From Chloroflexota bacterium (GTDB lineage: Bacteria; Chloroflexota; Dehalococcoidia; UBA2985), in assembly GCA_016210515.1 (NCBI GenBank), contig JACQTZ010000003.1:1-64000 (forward strand): a stretch of 64,000 nucleotides of DNA, read 5' to 3'. Positions 9,172 through 17,421 of the stretch are shown in pieces. Each line of letters begins with the position of its first letter. Position 1 is the first letter of the stretch. A program made the translations under genes and the position numbers. The notes beneath the pieces are model-generated. The model had not been told where the DNA came from and made no database searches. It was given only the letters and a program-made list of their open reading frames with translations.

Positions 9172-9189
9172 GTGTCCTGAGATACCCCC

Positions 9190-9314
9190 CATCGCTTCGG
9201 CAAGGTCCGATTCCATCGGACTCCGTCCCGATTTCTTCGGGATGCAACACACGGAGTCGGAGCTCACCACGAACGGGGAAACCTAAACCGCTCGCCCTGA
9301 GCTTGTCGAAGGGC
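9190..9314. repeat. Palindromic repeats of families F and E
   Basis: The family F core TCCGATTCCATCGGACTCCG recurs here, interrupted by CCCGATTTCTTCGGG. Then GCCCTGAGCTTGTCGAAGGGC (split here as GCCCTGAGCT and TGTCGAAGGGC) at 9294-9314 belongs to the GAGC-TGTCGAA palindrome family also found at 40442-40480, 56857-56891 and 60992-61060. It lies just downstream of the tRNA. Confidence 0.6.
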
Positions 9315-9375
9315 AGCTTGAAATATACCCGTTTCTTCTGATTCAGGACACTAGCCCGTACAGCAGGCTCGATGT

Positions 9376-11319
9376 CTAGTGCTCCACCCCGTACGGCTCC
9401 CAGGACTGGATGAAAACCAGGTTCTCGGTCCAGCTGATATTGGTACGCGACCAGGGGGAGGCGGGCGGCTCCGTTGGACCCGGACTCTGGCGGACCACCG
9501 CCTTCAGCCCCACGTTCCCCACCTGCACGTCTACCAGGTAGTCCTTGTACGCAGGAACGTATATCCAGGTGTCCTGTGGGTTGCCTGTGGCGGCAAAGGG
9601 GTCGGTAATCAAGGTGGATGAGGAGTCGTTGTAAAACACGATGGTGTACAGGCCCATATCCACGTCGATATAGCCGGTGCGCACGAAAGCCTCCCCAGGG
9701 CGCGACGACGATGACGCCAGGAGGTCGTTACCCTGGGATGGAACTGCGCTGGTGGTTCTCCCCGGTGGCACCACAACCCCGGAGCTGATGACCACACCGC
9801 GAAAGACCTGGACCGACTTTCCCGCCTGTTTGTAGTCTGGGGCGTGGGCCGCCCAGTTCACGTTGAGCAGGCCGGGGTGAACGTTGTAGATTCTCAACAC
9901 ATAGCCCTCATGGGAGGCTATCTGAGCCATGGTCGGGTCCCTCAGCCCTGGGTCTATGTACTGCTGGCTTATCTGCCTGGTGACCGTCGTCGGCGCGCTG
10001 TTGCTGGTGGCAATGAAAGCCAGCATGTCCGCTTCCAGCTGAAAGTCTGATGTGTAGGTTACCCTTATTTTGAGCCTCATAGAAATAGGCGAAAGGGTGT
10101 TCAGATAGGCAACGTCTGTTTCAGACACGGAGAGAGTCATCGCCTTGTCGGTATTCTTGAGGGAGATGGTTGCTGAGAGGTCGGGCTCCGGGTTGTAGCC
10201 GCCGCTGGTGTGGGCCGGGTCGGTGGGGTTGTACACGAACAGCTCCACCACCACACCGTCCTTGCTGCTCCGCGCGATGAAAGGAATGGCCACCGAGTCC
10301 AGACCCGAAAACACGAAGCTATCGCTGAGTGCTTCGAACTGAATCACGGCTCCCGAGCTGCTCAACTTATCATAGGACACATCGTCGGACGCCAGGTCGC
10401 TGCCGGAGCCGGACATCAGAGTTCCGGTGCTGATGGTCGGCTGACCAAGGACACTCCTCTCGTCCGTGGTCACTGTACCTGCTATGGAAAAGGTCACCCT
10501 ATCCGTGTCCAGCCTGAACCCCCCGGTCCTGGTGGCTGTTATCTTTATCTTGAGGGTCTTGGTGGGGAGGGTGTTGAGATACGCAACGTCGGCGTCCTCC
10601 AGGAATACGGATATGGTCTCTTCCGTAGTAGCCAGGTCCAGGATCTCGGTGACGTCGGGGATGGGATTGTAACCGCTCTGGGTGTGCAGGGGGTCGTTCG
10701 GGTTGTAGACAAACACCTCCACCTTGGTGTAAGACTTGGTGGACTGGGCTACAATTCGGACCTCCCCAAAAGACACCGTGGGAAACTCGATCGCCTGGCT
10801 GGTGACCTCGTATCTCAAAGAGGGGGGGGTGCCAGCATCCGTCAGTTTGTAGTAGCTGTCGTCATCTTCGGCCAGGTCAAGGCCGCTACCGACGGGGCTG
10901 AACCCCACCAGCACCACTGGGTTGCCTGCAACCAGGTAGTCTACAGGCTTGACCGTGGCCAGTGTCCTGGACTCAAGAACCTGAACGGCGATCAATGGTA
11001 TGATATCCCCAAAATCGATGATTGGAGCCGTATAGGTGTTGGGAGGCAACGGGGCGGCGTCGGCCCCCCGAACCAGGTCCGACATGACCGCATGGACAAC
11101 GGCATCCGCCGCGTAGAAGCTGCGAACCTGATCCTCGAGCCTGCTGTGGCCCCGAAAGGCATTGCCCGCCATGGTTATCACAGGCACCACAATGAAGACC
11201 CCCAGCAGGATTATTATGATGGCCCACGGAAGGACAAATCCCTCCTGGCGGCGCAGGACCTGATGCGATAACAGCCTCTGGATACGCCAGACCATGTGCA
11301 TGAAGCGCTCTCGATACAT
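9376..11319 (-). CDS. PilX/GspK-like minor pilus protein with two repeated beta domains
   Basis: A 647-residue protein, last gene of the pilus locus. A short basic leader precedes EGFVLPWAIIIILLG (about 26-40), a class III-like signal. Position +5 is Trp rather than Glu, as in GspK-type tip subunits. Two copies of a roughly 140-residue domain follow (about 136-282 and 298-439), each with DDxSYxKL, YNPxDPxHTxxGYNP, DVAYLNTL and F/L-x-D-x-L/V-x-F landmarks. Related copies occur in the PilW-like protein. The C-terminal 200 residues are unassigned. The start at 11319 is chosen for GGAGGAGG upstream. Confidence 0.75.
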   Translation of the reverse strand: MYRERFMHMVWRIQRLLSHQVLRRQEGFVLPWAIIIILLGVFIVVPVITMAGNAFRGHSRLEDQVRSFYAADAVVHAVMSDLVRGADAAPLPPNTYTAPIIDFGDIIPLIAVQVLESRTLATVKPVDYLVAGNPVVLVGFSPVGSGLDLAEDDDSYYKLTDAGTPPSLRYEVTSQAIEFPTVSFGEVRIVAQSTKSYTKVEVFVYNPNDPLHTQSGYNPIPDVTEILDLATTEETISVFLEDADVAYLNTLPTKTLKIKITATRTGGFRLDTDRVTFSIAGTVTTDERSVLGQPTISTGTLMSGSGSDLASDDVSYDKLSSSGAVIQFEALSDSFVFSGLDSVAIPFIARSSKDGVVVELFVYNPTDPAHTSGGYNPEPDLSATISLKNTDKAMTLSVSETDVAYLNTLSPISMRLKIRVTYTSDFQLEADMLAFIATSNSAPTTVTRQISQQYIDPGLRDPTMAQIASHEGYVLRIYNVHPGLLNVNWAAHAPDYKQAGKSVQVFRGVVISSGVVVPPGRTTSAVPSQGNDLLASSSSRPGEAFVRTGYIDVDMGLYTIVFYNDSSSTLITDPFAATGNPQDTWIYVPAYKDYLVDVQVGNVGLKAVVRQSPGPTEPPASPWSRTNISWTENLVFIQSWEPYGVEH

Positions 11320-11364
11320 TGCCGAGAATTCCTCCTCCCTTGTAGACTCACAAGGGTAGGTATT

Positions 11365-11455
11365 TGGGCCTCCTCTCCCCTTGTGGGAGAGGATTGAGGT
11401 GAGGGGTATCACCCCTATCCCAGCCTTCTCCCATCAGGGGGAAAGGGGGTATCAA
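11365..11455. repeat. Family A-type hairpin repeat
   Basis: CCTCTCCCCTTGTGGGAGAGG and CCTTCTCCCATCAGGGGGAAAGGGGG form two hairpins overlapping the 3' end of the DUF559 gene. Another hairpin lies directly before that gene at 11788-11832. Confidence 0.6.
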
Positions 11456-11786
11456 CCTCACCTTCCAAGGCTTCCACTATGACCTGTTTAACCGCCTCAA
11501 TTTCCTCTAGGACTTGATTGTTCCAGAATCTCAATATGCGAAACCCTTGCGCTTCCAGCCAGACACTCCTTTCTGCGTCGTCAGTGGCTTGTTGGGAGTG
11601 GTGCCCGCCGTCCAGCTCAATAATCAGCTTGGCCTCAAAACAGGCAAAGTCAGCAATGTAGTGCCCGATGGGCTGCTGTCGGCGAAACTTGTATCCACCG
11701 AGCTGGCGCAGACGAAGATGCTTCCATAAGGCCTGTTCAGCCTTAGTGAGATTCTTTCTCAGTACTTTAGCTCTGTTTTGGGTCAT
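11415..11786 (-). CDS. DUF559 domain (VSR-like endonuclease fold) protein
   Basis: A 123-residue DUF559 protein. The family resembles very-short-patch-repair/restriction endonuclease folds. Visible are LRKNLTKAEQALWKHLR (about 9-25), the FRRQQPIGHYIADFAC region, and the acidic IELDGGHH with a downstream F-RILRFWN motif. Asp and Glu residues of the PD-(D/E)xK core are present. It lies between two pilus genes and is bracketed by G/C-run hairpins, so it looks like an insertion rather than a pilus component. The ATG at 11786 avoids translating the upstream hairpin. Confidence 0.8.
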   Translation of the reverse strand: MTQNRAKVLRKNLTKAEQALWKHLRLRQLGGYKFRRQQPIGHYIADFACFEAKLIIELDGGHHSQQATDDAERSVWLEAQGFRILRFWNNQVLEEIEAVKQVIVEALEGEVDTPFPPDGRRLG

Positions 11787-11787
11787 A

Positions 11788-11832
11788 CCCCCCATCCTGA
11801 CCTTCCCCCACAAGGGGGGAAGGGGGACATGA
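11788..11832. repeat. Family A-type hairpin
   Basis: CCCCCATCCTGACCTTCCCC and GGGGGGAAGGGGG form a hairpin immediately upstream of the DUF559 gene. It resembles the sequence at 14113-14152 and the left half of 45333-45413. Confidence 0.6.
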
Positions 11833-11853
11833 CAGCTAACACCCTTTCAATCC

Positions 11854-13479
11854 TCACGGCTTCGACCGGAAGAGAAGCAGGTCACCTTGCAGGTCCCAGC
11901 TAGTGGTAGTGCCCGTGCCCTTGATGCGTATACGCACCTCCTTGGGGAAAAGAGAGTTGACATAGGCCAGGTCGGCGGCGTTGAGGAAGAAGCTTGCCAG
12001 TACATCGCTGTTGGCAGTGGTGTAGGTTGTCTGGAGGTTGGGAGTGGTGGGGTAGCCGTCGCCGCCGTTGGCCGGGTTGAACACATAGATACCCTGGACT
12101 ACCGCAGCTTGGGTCGAGCGCCCGACAAACCTCACCTCCACGCTGGAGAGGGTGTCCAGACCAATGGGCTCGCTGACCGCCGACCACTGCACCACGGTGC
12201 CCACACGCCGTACGGTGTAGTAGCTGGTGTCGTCGGTGCCCAGGCTGGTGAAGTCCCCGCCCACGAAAGAGCCAACCTCGATGGTCGGGGCGGTGTCAAG
12301 AACGTAGTCGCGAGAGAAAGTCGACGACGGGGTGCCCGCGACCTTGAACACCAGCTGATCGGCACTGAGGTCAAATACGCTGGTGTAGGTGGCCTTGAGC
12401 TTGATTCTGACGACCTTGGTGGGCAGGGAGTTGACGTAGGCGATATCAGCTTCGCCAAAGGTGAATATGGCCGTGGCGTCGGTGGCACTGGACGGGTAGA
12501 CACTGGCCTGGTCCGGCGAGGTAGCATAGCCGCCGGCGGTGTGCGCGGGGTCGCTGGGGTTGTAGATGTAAAACTCCTGGGACACGCCCGATTTATCCGT
12601 CTGGCCGGTGAACTCCACGGTAATGTCGGTGATGGTGGTGTAGTTGATGGCCTCGCTGGTGGCCTCCCAGACAATGGTGCGTGGCGTGCCCGCTCCACGG
12701 GTCACGTAGTAGCTGGTGTCATTGTACCGCAGGTCTGTGCCGCTGCCGCTCCTGTAGGTCCCGGTGATGAGGGTGGGGTTATCGGCTATTCTGAAGTCGA
12801 CCTGGTTGGCTGGAGGGGCTGGAGGCTCCAGGCGGCCCGGAATGGGGACGGGCCTGTCAATCTGGGGCCGGAGGTCGGAAAATAGCTGGGCGGTGAACAC
12901 CGTGTCCTGAAACTCGGCGCCTGCCTCTTTAGTAACCTTGACCGCGACGGTGATCTTGCCCTCCGCATAGCTCCACAACCTGGTGGCGGGGTTATAGGTC
13001 CACGAGGAGGGGGTGTGCTGGAACACCACGTCGTCGTACTGGAGCACGCCGTCCAATATCACCGCGCGATGGGACTCCTCTGGGACCTGGGGATTCACCC
13101 GGCGGTCCATGACGCGATACACTGTTCCTGTCCTCCAGAACACCTCTCCAGACTCGTCCTCCCAGGATACGTCTCCCCCATCCCAGTAGTAGCGAGCGGT
13201 GACCTGCACCGGCGACGCGCCGCTGAGCTCGTACCAGGTGAAGGTCCCGTAGTCAGGCTCCACGCCCGGTGTGAAGGACTGGGCCATGTTGGCGTCTTCG
13301 GTGATGGCGAGGGCCGCGTTCTGGATGCCCTGGGAGGCCGACAGCTCGCTCTGGGCCTTGACAGGAATACGGATAATGCCAGCGGAGATGGAGGCCATGG
13401 AGACCAGCAGTATCCCCGTGACGCCCAAAGCAATGGCCATCTCCATAAGGCTGGTGCCTCTTTCTGAAGCCAGACGCAT
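11854..13479 (-). CDS. PilW-like minor pilin with two repeated beta domains
   Basis: A 541-residue protein if started at 13479. The leader MRLASERG is followed by TSLMEMAIALGVTG, a class III signal with Glu at +5 and a hydrophobic helix. A pilin-like globular region runs to about 225, then a proline-rich link (about 210-225), then two copies (about 239-383 and 402-541) of the roughly 140-residue domain also seen in the PilX-like protein. The frame is open to an ATG at 13641 that overlaps the upstream pilV-like stop (ATGA). The stretch between the two starts is a MITE, and no Shine-Dalgarno is visible at 13479. The true start is therefore uncertain. Confidence 0.75.
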   Translation of the reverse strand: MRLASERGTSLMEMAIALGVTGILLVSMASISAGIIRIPVKAQSELSASQGIQNAALAITEDANMAQSFTPGVEPDYGTFTWYELSGASPVQVTARYYWDGGDVSWEDESGEVFWRTGTVYRVMDRRVNPQVPEESHRAVILDGVLQYDDVVFQHTPSSWTYNPATRLWSYAEGKITVAVKVTKEAGAEFQDTVFTAQLFSDLRPQIDRPVPIPGRLEPPAPPANQVDFRIADNPTLITGTYRSGSGTDLRYNDTSYYVTRGAGTPRTIVWEATSEAINYTTITDITVEFTGQTDKSGVSQEFYIYNPSDPAHTAGGYATSPDQASVYPSSATDATAIFTFGEADIAYVNSLPTKVVRIKLKATYTSVFDLSADQLVFKVAGTPSSTFSRDYVLDTAPTIEVGSFVGGDFTSLGTDDTSYYTVRRVGTVVQWSAVSEPIGLDTLSSVEVRFVGRSTQAAVVQGIYVFNPANGGDGYPTTPNLQTTYTTANSDVLASFFLNAADLAYVNSLFPKEVRIRIKGTGTTTSWDLQGDLLLFRSKP

Positions 13480-13486
13480 AGTTATG

Positions 13487-13637
13487 AGGCTGTTTGGAAA
13501 TGCTGCTCGGGGGAGTACAGAGGGGGCGAAGCCCCTTCTGACGGGAGTCTGGGGGTGTCCCCCCATACTCCTTTTCCTCCCCCTCTCCCTTGCCAAGGGA
13601 GAGGGGGACACAGGGGGTGAGGGTTTTCCGAACAGCT
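13487..13637. mobile_element. MITE, family B, at the start of the pilW-like gene
   Basis: About 151 bp with inverted ends AGGCTGTTTGGAAAT and TTTTCCGAACAGCT. It carries CCCCTCTCCCTTGCCAAGGG and GACGGGAGTCTGGGGGTGTC in common with copies at 34827-34980 and 40512-40660. It adds an open 54-codon extension in frame with the pilW-like gene. Confidence 0.75.
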
Positions 13638-14054
13638 TCATGGCAGCTTGGCCTTGTAGAAGATGTGGCTCACCTGGCTAAAATCGCCCTGAGCCGTGAC
13701 GGTAATCTTCTGTACCGCTCCGGTAATGGTAGTGCTCAGGGGTGCCGGGTAGGTGTAGGTAATCCCTGAATCGACAGAGACGAAGGTGACAGTGAAGCCG
13801 TCTGGAATGCCGGTGATGGTTGGGTACTCGGCGGCGTTGGACTTGAAGGGCGACTGCTGGATGGCCTCAATCTGGGCCCGAGCTAGCTGGTGAAGGGTCA
13901 CGCTCTCTTCTGCCCGAACAGCCACCTTGCTGCTGGCAGCCATAACACCCAGGAGACCCGGCACCACCAGTCCCACCAGGGCCACGGCAATGACCGTTTC
14001 CACCAGGGAAAACCCCTCCTGTCGATGTAGAAGCCCACGCCGTTCAGTGGTCAT
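13638..14054 (-). CDS. PilV-like minor pilin
   Basis: A 138-residue type IV pilin-like protein. The class III signal RQEG|FSLVETVIAVALVG has Glu at +5, and the hydrophobic helix ends at about residue 40. The rest is a small beta-rich head. It begins the minor-pilin group (V-, W- and X-like) and is coupled to the next gene by a possible ATGA. Minor pilins of this kind form the initiation complex of the pilus. Confidence 0.8.
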   Translation of the reverse strand: MTTERRGLLHRQEGFSLVETVIAVALVGLVVPGLLGVMAASSKVAVRAEESVTLHQLARAQIEAIQQSPFKSNAAEYPTITGIPDGFTVTFVSVDSGITYTYPAPLSTTITGAVQKITVTAQGDFSQVSHIFYKAKLP

Positions 14055-14112
14055 TGGCTACCAGTACCTAGTTGTTCAAATCCGCGTACACAAGGAGGCG
14101 GCTCAATCTCGC

Positions 14113-14152
14113 CCCCCCATCCTAACCTTCCCCCACAAGGTGGGAAGGGACA
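14113..14152. repeat. Family A-type hairpin
   Basis: CCCCCCCATCCTAACCTTCC followed by CCCACAAGGTGGGAAGGG, between the pilV-like gene and the response regulator gene. The remainder of this 206-bp gap shows nothing else I recognise. Confidence 0.55.
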
Positions 14153-14260
14153 ATGATTCACAGGCGTTCGGGGCAAGCTCCGTAAAGCATCTGGCGGGGA
14201 GGCGGCCCCACCACCAGATTCCTCGAAATGACATTTATAGCGGTTTTCTGATTCACCACG

Positions 14261-15016
14261 CTAGCCTCCGCTTTGGGAAGTGGCTCCAGCGTCGCCCAAA
14301 GAGTCGCGCTGAGGCAGGGAGTCCCCCCGCACAGCCAGCGCCTGCATCTCATTGGCAAGCCTTCTCCAATCCAGGAACAACTCCCGGTAGGTACGGAATG
14401 CCCGCTCATCCTCGGACAGGTGTGCCTGGACCATCCGGTTCAGCTCCCTAATCTCCTTAAGCCCCTGCTCCAGTTGCCGGTTCTTCTCCTCCAGCTCGCC
14501 GCGAAGAGTCCGCTCTTCAAGGAAGAGACGACGTAGCTCCTGGGCATAGACCACTAGCTGCTCCTGGCCCATTCGTTCCAGAGGCGGCGCCTCCAGGTCT
14601 CTGAGCGCCGGCCTACCCATCGCCGGTGCACCATCCTTCGATTCCATACGGCCAAGGACCTTCTCCAGCTTCTCCAGGAGGTCGGTGGGGCTGAAGGGCT
14701 TGACCAGGTAGTCATCGGCGCCCGCTTCCCTTGCTCTTTGACGGTCGTCGTCAGTGCCGAGAGCGGTAACCATGACAATGGTAATGTGCCGCGTGACCGG
14801 GTCCGACTTGAGGGCATGGCAGACCTCAAGCCCGCTCATCCTGGGCATTCGGACATCCAGGAAAACAAGGTTGGGCTTCTCCCTACGGGCCATCTCCAGG
14901 GCCTCGACCCCGTTGGTAGCCACCACCATCCTGTAGCGCGGATCATCTCGCAGGGTCGCCTCCATCAACCTGCGGAGGCTTGCTTCGTCGTCCGCGATCA
15001 TTATCGTTGTCCCCAT
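14261..15016 (-). CDS. Receiver-domain response regulator with coiled-coil tail
   Basis: A 251-residue protein. The CheY-like receiver covers 1-122 with acidic pair D10/D11 region, phosphoacceptor D54 in FLDVRMP, T84 and K106 in VKPF. There is no DNA-binding or enzymatic output. Residues about 145-235 are a charged coiled coil rich in Glu, Arg and Leu. It sits between pilins and minor pilins, so it may tune pilus assembly by protein contacts. The internal ATG at 15016 (MGTTIMIADDE) is chosen as start because the preceding 19 residues do not resemble a receiver. Confidence 0.85.
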   Translation of the reverse strand: MGTTIMIADDEASLRRLMEATLRDDPRYRMVVATNGVEALEMARREKPNLVFLDVRMPRMSGLEVCHALKSDPVTRHITIVMVTALGTDDDRQRAREAGADDYLVKPFSPTDLLEKLEKVLGRMESKDGAPAMGRPALRDLEAPPLERMGQEQLVVYAQELRRLFLEERTLRGELEEKNRQLEQGLKEIRELNRMVQAHLSEDERAFRTYRELFLDWRRLANEMQALAVRGDSLPQRDSLGDAGATSQSGG

Positions 15017-15152
15017 GCTCCTCCTATGTCCGACCAACCTGGCCCCAGAAGCGTCCCAATCTAATTCTATCACGTAAGAGAGCGCCCACCTCGGCGGCGG
15101 GCCGGGGCAGGCGCTCTCGATATCCTTGCTGTCGGTGACAGAGCCGCTCAGG

Positions 15153-15854
15153 CTACGGATGAACGTCTTTGAAGCCCGTGCTGGTCGCCACTGGGAAGGA
15201 AGCCTTCAGTGTCTTCACCTTGCCGTCCGCGTCCACGTAGTAGGTGTAGCTGCCGGTGCAGGTTGTGGTTGGGCAGTTGTCGTCGCCAGCAGAGGTTGGG
15301 GCCTCCCCCAGCAGGCCCGCGGCTGTCAGCTTGTCCATGTCGATGATGTAGTCGCGGGTGTCCACGTAGTAGGTCGCGCCCTGCCGGGTCACCGCTACCA
15401 GGTACCATCCCGCGGTAGTTGCGGTTGTAGCCCGCAGGACCTCCTCGCTCGTGCTTCGGATACCATCGCCGGAGGTGCCGTCCGTCCACTTGGGGTTACC
15501 ACCCACGGTGCCGCCCAAGGGGTCCTTCGGAGAGGTCGCCTGCAGCACCGATGTGGCGGTTACTATGTCCGCGTTGGTGGTCACCAGCCCAGTAGTGCTG
15601 CTTGCCTTGGTCGCGCCATAGATGGGGTACTGGCGCTTGCCGATGAACTTGGTGTTGTCCGGGGCACTGTAGTAGGCGTCCACCGCGGCCTGGACCTGCT
15701 TCACGTCGTTGTCGTAGGCCCGCTCCTTAGCCTGGCTCAGATAGCCAGTCACCAGGGGGACGGACACTGCCGCCAGCACCCCCAGAATGGCGATGACCAC
15801 CACCAACTCAATCAGGGTGAAGCCCCGCTGTCCTTTCTTTGCTATTGTCCTCAT
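15153..15854 (-). CDS. Type IV pilin, paralogue A1
   Basis: A 233-residue class III-signal pilin. KKGQRG|FTLIELVVVIAILG has the cleavage Gly, Phe+1 and Glu+5. The head contains YVDTRDYIIDMDKL and the C-terminal TGSYTYYVDADGKVK and FKDVHP motifs shared with paralogue A2 at 15921-16589. One CPTTTC loop could form a disulfide. GspG-like features suggest a major pilin or pseudopilin. It is one of five tandem pilin genes. Confidence 0.9.
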   Translation of the reverse strand: MRTIAKKGQRGFTLIELVVVIAILGVLAAVSVPLVTGYLSQAKERAYDNDVKQVQAAVDAYYSAPDNTKFIGKRQYPIYGATKASSTTGLVTTNADIVTATSVLQATSPKDPLGGTVGGNPKWTDGTSGDGIRSTSEEVLRATTATTAGWYLVAVTRQGATYYVDTRDYIIDMDKLTAAGLLGEAPTSAGDDNCPTTTCTGSYTYYVDADGKVKTLKASFPVATSTGFKDVHP

Positions 15855-15920
15855 GTAGGCCTCTCTCTCTCGTGCCGTTCTCTGCTGTATATGCGCGCTG
15901 TTGCTATGAGTCTGCCCCGG

Positions 15921-16589
15921 TTACGGGTGGACGTCCTTGAAGCCGGTCGTGTCCGCCTTGGGGAAGGTGGCCAGCAGGGTCTGGACATTGCCGTTGACGT
16001 CCACGTAGTAGGTGTAGCTGCCGGTGCCCCCGTTGTCAGTGGATGCCGAGGCCGGGATGCCATCCAGCAGTTTCGCGGCTGTCAGCTTTGTCATGTCGAT
16101 GATGTAGTCGCGGGTGTCCACGTAGTAGGTCTTGGTCTCCCTGATCGCCGTGGCCATATGCCAGCCATTCTCGTCATCGGGGTCAGCGGGCCCGTTCAGG
16201 TTCTCTTCGTTGCGGATGCCGTCCCCGTCGTCCAGCCACACCGGGTTACCGCCCACGGAGCCGCCCAGGGGGTTCTTGGGCGAGGTGACAGCCGCGCTGG
16301 TGGAGGTGCCGTCGGTAAAGAGCTCACTCGGAGTGGAGCTGGTCTTGTCCATGCCCTTGATGGGGTACTGGCGCTTACCAAGCCACTTGGTATTGTCCGG
16401 GGAGCTGTAGTAGGAGTCTACCGCGTTCTGGACCTGCTTCACGTCGTTGTCATAGGCCCGCTCCTTGGCCTGGCTCAGATAGCCAACCACCAGGGGGACG
16501 GACACCGCCGCCAGCACCCCCAGGATGGCAATGACTACCACCAGCTCAATCAGGGTGAACCCCTTCTGTCCTTTCATCAGTTTTTTCAT
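15921..16589 (-). CDS. Type IV pilin, paralogue A2
   Basis: A 222-residue pilin with QKG|FTLIELVVVIAILG at the N terminus. It is very close to A1 over the first 70 residues and again over the YYVDTRDYIIDM and C-terminal FKDVHP segments, with a differing middle. It arises from tandem duplication with A1. Its heavy Asp content (for example WLDDGDGIRNEENLNG) recalls the calcium-binding loops of GspG-type pseudopilins; calcium binding here is inference. Confidence 0.9.
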   Translation of the reverse strand: MKKLMKGQKGFTLIELVVVIAILGVLAAVSVPLVVGYLSQAKERAYDNDVKQVQNAVDSYYSSPDNTKWLGKRQYPIKGMDKTSSTPSELFTDGTSTSAAVTSPKNPLGGSVGGNPVWLDDGDGIRNEENLNGPADPDDENGWHMATAIRETKTYYVDTRDYIIDMTKLTAAKLLDGIPASASTDNGGTGSYTYYVDVNGNVQTLLATFPKADTTGFKDVHP

Positions 16590-16674
16590 GGCTTCCCTCT
16601 CTCTATCTATCTTGTGACGTTCTCTTCGATCCGCCTATCTTAAGGTTACTATGACCATGCGCTCTGCGCAATGC

Positions 16675-17385
16675 CTAGAAGATTCTTTCGTAGGTCAGGT
16701 TGACAGTGCTCGCACCCTCGTTCTCCACAACCTTCACCAGCTTGAACACTGCCACTTCGCGAGAGTCGTCCGTGCTGTCCGCCGCCGAGTCGGTCTTCTC
16801 GAAGAGCCAGAGGAAGTTGGAAACCTGGAGATTGCCCACGGCCGTGCTCTTCGTGTTGCTGCCTGCCGGAAGCTTGGCCAAGAGATTGAGGTCGTACACC
16901 AGTCTGTCCAGGTCAATGGCGGTGTAGTCTCCCAGAAGCGTCGCACCTGTGATGGCGCCGGAGTTGTCTTTCCCAAGCAGGGTGACGCTCACGACCTTAG
17001 CTGGGCTTTGTAGGGCCTCCAGCTCGGTCTCGTAGACTGATTCGAACGAATTGGACGTCGTGATGAACTGCTCCGGCCACCGGGTGCTTATCACCTGCTG
17101 CCCCGTGGTCTTGTCCGTTGGAAGAGTAGTGACGCCAATGGCCCCTACCTTCGTGCTATGAGGCGTCCGCACCTCGGCTTCGTTCTGCGCCTTGAAGAAG
17201 TTCGTCGCGGCGCTCCGTACCTGGGTAGCATCCTGCATGGTCTGGGCGTCAATGCTGGCGTTCCGGGTGCCAGTGACGGAGGGGGCCACGACGGCCACCA
17301 GGACCGCCATGATAGCCATGACCGCCACCAGCTCAATGAGGGTGAAGCCCCGCTGGCCTTTTAGTGATTTCAGTAAGTGTTTCAT
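16675..17385 (-). CDS. Type IV pilin, paralogue B1
   Basis: A 236-residue pilin with KGQRG|FTLIELVAVMAIMA and Glu+5. The first 60 residues are almost identical to B2 (17422-18282), while the heads diverge. The shared late motif is FLWLFEKT, then DDSREVAVFKLVKVV and a C-terminal TYERIF. AAGGA lies upstream of the ATG. It is likely an alternative or co-assembled pilin. Confidence 0.9.
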   Translation of the reverse strand: MKHLLKSLKGQRGFTLIELVAVMAIMAVLVAVVAPSVTGTRNASIDAQTMQDATQVRSAATNFFKAQNEAEVRTPHSTKVGAIGVTTLPTDKTTGQQVISTRWPEQFITTSNSFESVYETELEALQSPAKVVSVTLLGKDNSGAITGATLLGDYTAIDLDRLVYDLNLLAKLPAGSNTKSTAVGNLQVSNFLWLFEKTDSAADSTDDSREVAVFKLVKVVENEGASTVNLTYERIF

Positions 17386-17421
17386 GGTATGTTTCCTTCT
17401 TCTCCTTTTGTCTTGCTACTC

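Noticed and set aside
9076..9341. Open frames across the tRNA-Arg gene on both strands
   Set aside because: The sequence is fully explained by the tRNA and flanking repeats; peptides of this kind are common false calls over tRNA genes.
10210..11271. 353-codon plus-strand frame opposite the PilX-like gene
   Set aside because: It lacks domains and a ribosome site; the opposite strand has the pilus protein with repeats.
15126..16643. 505-codon open frame on the plus strand opposite two pilin genes
   Set aside because: The minus strand encodes two pilins with class III signals. The plus-strand product is repetitive only because the two pilin genes are paralogous.
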